Below, piece by piece: positions 57,083-64,000 of a stretch of DNA of 64,000 nt. The DNA comes from Thozetella sp. PMI_491 (taxonomy: Eukaryota; Ascomycota; Sordariomycetes; Chaetosphaeriales; Chaetosphaeriaceae). The stretch covers positions 336,055 through 400,054 of the forward strand of contig MU270054.1 in NCBI GenBank assembly GCA_021432635.1, given 5' to 3'. Every line of letters starts with the position of its first letter. The first letter of the stretch is position 1. Under the pieces are notes generated by a model, which did no database searches, was not told where the DNA came from, and saw nothing but the letters and a program-made list of their open reading frames with translations. Position numbers and translations under genes: made by a program.

Positions 57083-58901
57083 TTACCACTGCCTTTCGGT
57101 AAACGTTAAAGGACAATCATCCTGCAAGAATGTTACCAACAGTAGTCTAGTTCTGCCAACGCGACTGCTTACCTTGGGGAAAATAGTCGAGAAGATTTTG
57201 AGCTGCTCTGACAAAGGCGTAGGAGAGTGCTTCCAATCAAGTAGCAAGGATGCTTTGCCGACAAACAGCACAAGATTGAGTTGCACATAATGCTGTCCAA
57301 GGCACACATGCGGGCCGGTGCCGAACACTAGGAAGTTCTTGATCCCTCTAACTTCGGCATCGCCACTATAATAGCGCTCCGGGTTGAATTCTTCGGGATT
57401 CTCATAGACATCGGGGTCTCGAAGCGCCATATACGTTGTCGGAACGACAATCGCACCTATTGAGTGATTGAGAATCAGGTATAGACAGCAAGTGGCTACG
57501 AAATATGCTCACCTTTCGGAATCGTATAAGACTCAGTTATGGGAAATGCCTTTTTCGCTAGGTAAGGCACCATAAGCACAGGAGGGCGGTACCGCAGAAG
57601 TTCTTTGACAACTGCGCGGGTGTAGGTCATTGACTCAAGCTGGTCTAGGTTGACTGGGGCGTGGACGTTTCCATCTCGAATTTTGTAGTTTTCCTCACGC
57701 ACGCGGTCTAGAACGTCAGGTCGCTGGGCCATCGTTTGAAAAAGCCATGTTGCCGCGCTGCTGGTAGCATCTTGGGCGGCAAATAAAAATGTGAATACCG
57801 TCTGAGCGATCTCGTAATCGGTAAAGTTGCGTAGCAACGGCGAAGGCTTTGAGCCATGGTTGGCCGATCGACCAGCTGCCTCTGCTTCTCGCCACGCCTT
57901 AGAGGCGAGGATATTTTGGACCCACGCATCCATAATGCAATTTGACTCTCCTCCAGCCGCCATACGAGCCTTGCTCCTGGCAGCTGCTTTTGTGAACTCG
58001 GCGAGCACCATCTGGCTCGCCTTCTTGCCGTACCACGTCTTCGTAAATGGCACGATGATGGGAAAGTTGACCAGCTCTAGAGCTGCAGTTATCATATAAT
58101 AATCATCAGCTATTTTCTTCGCCGCTTCGTCGGAGATATAGTAGCCGCAAATCGTTCTTAGAGATACGGTGCACATGAGCTCTCGGAACTCGGGCATAAA
58201 TGGGACTGGTTGTCCCCCGGCGTCCCGTGTCACCTGAAGGAAGTGCTGGAAGTATCGATTGTACAATTTTTCCTGGCCAGGCAGATAGGATTGCAGTGCT
58301 GTTCTCGTAAAGAGGCCATTGAGACCTTTGCGGAACTCCACATGAGCCCCGCCGTCTAAGAACACCCAGTTATCCGCACCGAGGAACTTATGGGCCGCAT
58401 CGACAACACATGGCCGCAGGTGGGTCGGTGAACTGAATGCCTTTCTTGCCATATCTCGTGTAGAAGCAATCACGACAAACCTTACAAGCCGTCCGTTAAA
58501 CTTCTCCTTAGAAATCTTCAGGTACCGCGAAGAACGTACTTGTGAAAGACAGAGACGCAACTGAGCGGGCCACTCTTCCACTTCGCGAGATATTCCTCAA
58601 ACGTGGGACTGAATGACTGGAAGAATTGGCCCATGAATGGTACCTTGAAGGTTGGCCCGGCGATTATGCCTTTGCGAAAGAGGTACATGCCTAAGGCGAC
58701 ACATTGTGTTAGGGAGCGAAGATATGTAGGCCAGGCTGCGATGCGGAAGCGATGCGGAAGCGACGCACTCTGGTCATAGGCAACGAGGAGTGCAAGGATG
58801 GTCAAAATCATTTGCCATGGGCTCGCACTGCTGATATTGCTCAGAACATGTCCGACCTGCGAGGGAACTCCCAAGCTGTTGACTTGGACGCTAGCATTCA
58901 T
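57083..58901 (-). CDS. erg5: Sterol C-22 desaturase-like P450 (CYP61, ERG5 type)
   Basis: Exons 58901-58540, 58480-57513, 57456-57173 and 57121-57083; 550 aa. The N-terminal membrane segment is followed by GPTFKVPFMGQFFQS and WKSGPLSCVSVFHK, blocks specific to CYP61. Further CYP61 hallmarks are NWVFLDGGAHVEFRKGLNGL, FAAQDATSSAATWLF (I helix), ELLRYRPP (ExxR) and FGTGPHVCLGQ with haem Cys495. In yeast and moulds ERG5 introduces the C22-C23 double bond of ergosterol in the ER. Introns are 59, 56 and 51 nt. Because ERG5 is normally a single housekeeping gene, a copy amid accessory genes may be a paralogue; the window cannot show whether another copy exists. Confidence 0.9.
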
Positions 58902-60404
58902 GGCTGGGGGTATGGAAATCACGATATGTCGAGACTGATCTGTCTAAAGAATGAAGTTTTTAGTTTCCGGCCTATACTACCTCTGGGTAGGCAGACAAAG
59001 GTAAAATCACTTTTTTGTTTGGCTGGCCGTAGCACTATGCGTAGAAGAAGTGCAGCGGAAGAGGGTATGGCTTTGGCCCATCCCCAACTAATACTCTTAA
59101 AGACGCATAATAAGGTAATTGGCCATGTGCATGATTACTCCGCATCAGAGCCGCAGATAAGCACAAGAATAGACAATGATGACGCCTCTGGCTGCCGGCA
59201 ACCGAAAGGAGGGGAGAATTTCTAGAAGTAGAAAAAGCCCCGTGTCTCCTATTGGGAATAGCTCTAGAATCGGCGGCACATCCGACAATTCTGCGGTGGG
59301 GAAGCACCGGAACCGACTACTCGCATGCATAAACCGTTCGCCTAAGCAGTGCCTTTTTACCTAATCCTATCAATTGGTTAAGTAGCAGCCATTATACCGG
59401 CGGCAAGCGGAAATACTTCTTGAATAGGAAACTTGCATCTAGTTGCCGGTATACCGCTTACAGCCCCAGAGCCAAAGGCGGGCATTTACTGCGCAATCAC
59501 GGTAATCAGCTTAGTGAGCGCATATCTAATACCTCCAGAGTCAATTTTTAGAGAGATACACTGATAGTACGATTTTAACATTGCAGGGCCGACTATAACC
59601 CCAATATGATATTAGGCAGGGAGGCGAAGTATTTGCCAGGGAAAGAGCGTCGAGTAATCCACGTATATATTTCCCACTCTGGGCCGGCCGAACCCTGGCG
59701 TAGTGTTTGGCTCCTCTCAGCAACACTTTCTCCTCATTGCGTAAGCCTTCCGACTATCGGGGTATAAGAAGGCCATCAAGCACGCCGTGCCTTCCATAGG
59801 ATGCAATGATCTGGCCAGAGATTCAATGGGCAGCCTTTCATGAGACAACACCAGCAATATCCTGCCAGCAATATGCTACCAGCAGAGTCACTGAAGGCAC
59901 CAACATCCCCGTGTCTATCCATCACACAGGACATACCGTACCCCGCCGCCGGGCATAGTGATTCTATGGGCGGTCCACGGGGTTCTTCATTACCAGGGAG
60001 TCTCCTACTAGACACCAAGTTTTACCGTTAGAAGAAGGGAGGGGGTTGGTGACCAATACGCTGGCCACTTGCCAAGCTCTAGTACCAAAGCCCCACAAAT
60101 TTCGGGGTTGCTTTAACTCCTTAGCCCCTAAAAGCCGGAGGGAGAGATCCAACCAATAAGGATCGACATTTCGGGACCTTGTCCTGCTTACGACCTTCAG
60201 GCCTGGGCGTTCGGCAGCCCCGAAAATCCCGCGGTATCGCATAGTTAGCCCAAGGTTTATCTCCGGCTTTCGCCACTGTCATTATACTGACGATCGCCCC
60301 ACGGTCTTCTTTTAGGCATATGGTAGTCCCTCTTCGACCAAGTGCCCTAAATGCAATAAGCAAGGCATTTTACAGCATTCCCTATCCATTATTAGCTGCT
60401 CTCT
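58902..60404. other. Gene-free region
   Basis: 1.5 kb divergent space between the CYP61 and bZIP genes. A 9-bp inverted repeat (TATACCGGC near 59394 and its complement near 59445) is the only structure noticed. Confidence 0.45.
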
Positions 60405-61709
60405 ATGGCCAAGGCGCAGGAACAGGAGGCAGGCAGCTCGACGCGTTGCAATGCCGGAAGCGCAGCTGCTCAGCGGCAATATCGTAAGCATACTAGACTA
60501 ATAGACGACGATACCTATGTTTTTATTACCGTGGCTAACCGACCGCTTTTTCTCGGTATCGATATAGGGGTCAGGCAGAGAGCAAGGGCAAGAAACCTGG
60601 AATTGCTCGCTGTAGAGAGGTGGATGTTCAAGAGAACATCTACCACGGCGCAACACAAAGGCCTCATCGAGCAACAAGCACCAATCAGCTTCCCGCAAGC
60701 GGCCTTCACGGCTGGACTAGTAAACTCGGTTTCCTTTCACAACGCGGATACCCCATCTCGATCCGCAACAGCCTTAAGCAGCTCAGATGTGTTCGGGTCC
60801 CTCTCTTCGTGCGGAGAGCACGAACGCTACAAACTATCTCGAATCATGGCGAACGAAAGGTTTGGCTTTAGGAATATAATCAAATTCGGACTCATTTCCC
60901 TGGGGTATCCAGTGAGTCCTGAGCTTATCGATAGTGCCCAACTCCTCCCCATGCGGGGATGGATCGATCAAATCCTGGTAACCATCGGTAGTGTCGACTT
61001 ACGCACCGTTGTCACAGCTGGCGTCGTACTACTTGGTAACTTGAGCGAGCCGGTAGATGCCGGTGACGAAACTGTGGAACGCTTTTGGCACCATCTTCAC
61101 CTCCCAGCTGAAGCAGACATGCGCAAAAATTATATAACTTTCAGAACAGAGTCTCTCGCATGGGCATTAACAAGCAACGCGCTCCACCTTGGGATTCCTG
61201 CTATGGATATTTTGCTCGAAGGGGCCCAGTCACCATTTTTTCATCCCCAGTGGTCCCTCAAGGAACAGGCAGGATCAAGTAACGGCGTCGCGCCCACCAG
61301 CTGTGCAGACATCTCCCTAGCATGCGGTGCACGTCGCCCCCCCGGCCTGTCTAGCGACATACAACAGGATCTGAGGCCAACAATAGAGCAATTTAGCATC
61401 CCACACCACCCATGCTACGACGTCCTCCCGTGGCCGACAGTTCGGTCCAATATCCTCACTGCTTTATCCATGGATCCACCCGCCATCGATGAAGAGGATC
61501 TTTGCCTTGACTTGATGAATGATGGCATAAGATTCTGGGGCTCGGCGAAAGACCGCTCGCTCCATGGCAGAGGAGAAGGCATGCCATGGGATTCGCGTAG
61601 TTGGGAAGCTGCTCCATGGTTCCTTAGCAAGTGGGAGATACTAGCGGGAGGGAGAAATGGAGAAATGTGGAGGACTAGCACTTGGTGGCATCATTCACAG
61701 GCCCGATGA
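60405..61709 (+). CDS. bZIP transcription factor with DUF3425 domain
   Basis: Best model: exons 60405-60483 and 60568-61709; 406 aa. The 84-nt intron has GTAAGC donor, CTAAC branch, pyrimidine tract and TAG acceptor. Splicing creates an uninterrupted basic region CNAGSAAAQRQYR followed by VRQRARARNLELL, a bZIP-like helix with AP-1-type NxxxAAxxxR spacing. The C-terminal DUF3425 block is clear: PTIEQFSIPHHPCYDVLPWP, LMNDGIRFWGSA, PWDSRSWEAAPWFLSKW, and a WW near the end. Such proteins are nuclear regulators in filamentous fungi. The intron length is a multiple of three and stop-free, so unspliced RNA would still encode a 434-aa protein with a disrupted basic region. A further intron in the middle section cannot be excluded. 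Confidence 0.8.
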   Translation: MAKAQEQEAGSSTRCNAGSAAAQRQYRKHTRLIDDDTYVFITVANRPLFLGIDIGVRQRARARNLELLAVERWMFKRTSTTAQHKGLIEQQAPISFPQAAFTAGLVNSVSFHNADTPSRSATALSSSDVFGSLSSCGEHERYKLSRIMANERFGFRNIIKFGLISLGYPVSPELIDSAQLLPMRGWIDQILVTIGSVDLRTVVTAGVVLLGNLSEPVDAGDETVERFWHHLHLPAEADMRKNYITFRTESLAWALTSNALHLGIPAMDILLEGAQSPFFHPQWSLKEQAGSSNGVAPTSCADISLACGARRPPGLSSDIQQDLRPTIEQFSIPHHPCYDVLPWPTVRSNILTALSMDPPAIDEEDLCLDLMNDGIRFWGSAKDRSLHGRGEGMPWDSRSWEAAPWFLSKWEILAGGRNGEMWRTSTWWHHSQAR

Positions 61710-61920
61710 TTGCTTTGAAGCTTTTTATAGAACTGTACAGTTCCTGAATAACCATGTATCTTTATATTGAATCATGGATAGAACTGCATGTGCTCTCCTG
61801 TCTCTATCGAGTATCTGCCGCTGGTTTTCATTCTAAGGCAACACTATCTAGCCTACCAAAATTTCGCCGACACGTTGCATGTTAGCATGAGAAAATCACG
61901 CAATACAGACAGTTCGCCTG

Positions 61921-62961
61921 CTACTTCTGGTTCTCAAAATCCAGACCGGCCCTTACTCGTAAAATACCATATATGCCAGCAAGATCCCCCTTCTCTCCTG
62001 CCAGTCGTTTTACTTCGTCAATATGACCAGCAACAATTCCGATATTAGGCATCTCAGCTCCAGACGCCTTAGACAATGCCAGAATATGCGCTAGATCCTT
62101 TCTAGCCACATCTACCGGCACCGGAGGGTAATCGTACTGGTAATAGTTTCCACTGACCATGCGCTCCGAATAGCCGCTGTACGGATGCCCGAATATCAGG
62201 CTGATCCATTGATGGAGGTAGCTCGTGCCTAGGCCCGTCTTCTCAGCCAAAACGAGGCTCTCGGCTACCTGCTCGACCATGTTGCCAATGAAAGAACTGC
62301 CCATGAGCTTGAGAAGGGTTGAAGTTCCATACTTCTCACCGCTCATATCGATGACGTCTCGTGTGGTTACCCCCTTGAAGTAAGGCAGGGCCTAGAAAAG
62401 CATGTCAGTTTCCAATCATATCGTTCTATTTCAGCTTTGCTCGCATACGCGCTTAACAGCTCTCTCTGGGCCTGCTGGAGCCGTAACCAGCTTTCCAGCC
62501 TCCGCCATTGGCGGCGGGCCAAAAACCGGAGAAGCGACAAAGTCGGCACCGGCTATCTCCAATGCCTGACCGATCTTGTTACTTGTGTCAGGGTGCACGG
62601 TCGAGCAGTCGATGATAAGTTTCCCTTCTATCCTACTCTGAAGAATTTCGGTCACGACGACGTCGACCGCTGTGTCGTTGGACAGACAGAGAAAGACCAC
62701 GTCAGCTTTGGCAATACCTTCTGCCACCGTGTTGACGATCTCGGTTCTGTGGGTACCCAGCTGGGCCTGAAGCTCAATGCTACGCTGTGAGGATCGGTTA
62801 TACAGTAGCAACGGCTGGTCTAAGTTTCCCTTCTCAACAAGATTTTTGCTCATTCCCTATTCGTTGTTAGCCATGACTGCCGCGGTGTAGACGGATGTTT
62901 ACCCTGAAAACTTTACCCTCCCAATGTTGCCTAAGCCAATATACAGTACCCTGGGGGCCAT
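61921..62961 (-). CDS. 3-hydroxyisobutyrate dehydrogenase / 6PGDH-like NAD(P) oxidoreductase
   Basis: Exons 62961-62917, 62856-62449 and 62391-61921, with introns of 60 and 57 nt; 307 aa. The dinucleotide loop GLGNIGRG near residues 9-16 is made by the first splice. VVFLCLSND, DCSTVHPDTS (substrate-binding strand) and SPVFGPPPMAEAGKL (the S/G-P-V-x-G motif) follow. The C-terminal helical domain has a Lys in the LLKLMGSSFIG helix at the position of the family catalytic Lys, although the usual KxxxN is KLMGS here. Related enzymes reduce or oxidise beta-hydroxyacids or imines. A TATA box at 63074-63080 is about 113 bp upstream. Confidence 0.85.
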
Positions 62962-64000
62962 CTCCGATGTAGTAATTGATTTCAAAGATTTGATGGTTTT
63001 TAGTGCTGTATGCTTGCAGCATTGATTGATGCTGTAGACCCAAACCCACGATCTAACAAGAAGTCCCCTCCATTTATATACGTTCCGCGCGCGGCGTGTG
63101 ACACACTCGCGACATTCTTCTCTTGTGGTTGAACGACTATCTGATTATCAAGCATGCTTAACTCTCGGGCGGATTCGACATACTCCAGCAGGGATGAAGA
63201 CGTGGTCGTGTTAGCTTTCGCCGAAGAGCGAGATGAGCGGCACTCCTGATCTGTAGAAGTGGCCCATGTCGGCTGCGGGGGTTAGGAATAAACACCGAAG
63301 CTTGCGATTGAAACGGAAAGAAAATTGTCAGACAATAAAGCCCGCCCCCCGATCGGGACAGTATTTCTTGTAGCAAACGCTATGGAAACATGATTTTCTA
63401 GTATGCTCAGCAAATTTAGTCTACAATTTTATAGGTACTTACTAAGGGCGCGACGGCGCTGAGAAACAAGTTTTCCTAAAGCCCGCATCCCTCCCCAATA
63501 CACCTTCTGATCCTCCTGCGACTGCACTCTTGTAAAGAAATATTGATTCGACGAATTATCACAAGAAGGTAGATTCCTTGTTACTTGTTGATACTTCTAA
63601 TGCAAACTCGACGCACTAATATAGTCGCGCTGTGCGCTTCCGCCTCGCTGTTCATTAGATAATTACTCTGACCCTGGGACGAATTCTTCGGCATTGCAGC
63701 CAATAAATATTCGAGCATTGGACCGAGTAGTTCCTCTGGCCTAAGCAAAGAAGAAGAGAAAAAATAAGGCGCGGCTGTTTGGCTAGGGGTCTGTAATAGG
63801 ACGTCCCCACAGCGCCTGCAGTTCGTATGGTAGGTGGCTGGGAAGGAGGAAGCTGGCTGGCAGCTAGGCTCTCCGCTACCAGATACTTAAGGTATGTACT
63901 GTACCTGCATAACAAGTCGCAAGTGCCGTTCTGAGCCCCTTTCAAGCCATCTACGCTCTGTAGCCCATTTGTGTGGCATCTCTTTTGCCGCACTGACAGA
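62962..64000. other. Gene-free right edge
   Basis: The last kilobase carries the promoter of the dehydrogenase and no other supported gene. The frames seen have no motif and may belong to a gene beyond the window. Confidence 0.45.
63074..63080 (-). promoter_or_regulatory. TATA box of the 3-hydroxyisobutyrate dehydrogenase-like gene
   Basis: TATATAA on the minus strand about 113 bp upstream of the ATG at 62961. Confidence 0.5.

Noticed and set aside
59394-59453. Inverted repeat TATACCGGC / GCCGGTATA
   Set aside because: Nine-bp arms with a 41-bp loop are too weak to call a mobile element or terminator.

Overview
The window is nuclear DNA of a filamentous ascomycete, most likely a eurotiomycete of the Aspergillus/Penicillium kind. 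The evidence is short GT-AG introns (46-108 nt, often with CTAAC branch points), Zn(II)2Cys6, C2H2 and bZIP/DUF3425 regulators, an AA9 polysaccharide monooxygenase, three P450s, an ABCC transporter and long AT-rich gaps. No PKS, NRPS or terpene synthase was seen, so this is an accessory region of catabolic, transport, secreted and detoxification genes rather than a classic core-enzyme cluster. Gene models were built by joining exons by hand; every intron was checked for reading phase.

Layout. 1.4-5.5 kb: an ochratoxinase-like amidohydrolase (+), a LovC-type enoyl reductase (-) and an AA9 LPMO (-) with a probable GC-AG intron. 5.5-7.0 kb: AT-rich gap with a 248-bp TIR element (MITE). 7.0-19.2 kb: the most coherent block, with a type II (catabolic) 3-dehydroquinase (-), a Gfo/Idh/MocA oxidoreductase (+), an SDR (-), a Jen1-type carboxylate/proton symporter (+), a two-finger C2H2 regulator (+) and a CYP68/CYP503-like P450 (-). 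The promoters of the first five share the octamer GCCCCCAA/TTGGGGGC, nine exact copies in three intergenic gaps and none seen elsewhere. I read this as a small self-regulated module for a hydroaromatic or related carboxylic acid. It resembles the quinate (qut/qa) cluster only in the dehydroquinase and lacks the quinate dehydrogenase and dehydroshikimate dehydratase.

21.0-28.3 kb: a full-length ABCC transporter and, on the same strand upstream, a Zn(II)2Cys6 regulator. 29.3-35.2 kb: a DUF7702-like membrane protein, a 2-Cys peroxiredoxin, a secreted pepsin-like protease and a nuclear ATP synthase subunit c. 35.2-39.4 kb: gene-poor, with an MFS relic and a small secreted protein that looks like a beta/gamma-crystallin fold. 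39.4-43.5 kb: an FMO-type monooxygenase (+) facing a secreted haem peroxidase (-). 44.5-46.6 kb: a DUF3176 membrane protein with broken frames. 48.2-51.8 kb: a GNAT acetyltransferase and a P450. 53.4-62.9 kb: an isochorismatase-fold protein without the usual cysteine, a secreted LamG plus atrophied-Ig protein, a CYP61 (ERG5-type sterol C-22 desaturase) homologue, a bZIP/DUF3425 regulator and a 3-hydroxyisobutyrate-dehydrogenase-like enzyme.

Main points for a second look: the shared-octamer module at 7-17 kb; accessory-looking copies of housekeeping targets (ATP synthase c subunit, CYP61); the GC-AG intron; the frame-neutral intron inside the bZIP basic region; the decayed DUF3176 gene. Family assignments come from recognised motifs only, because no database search was possible.
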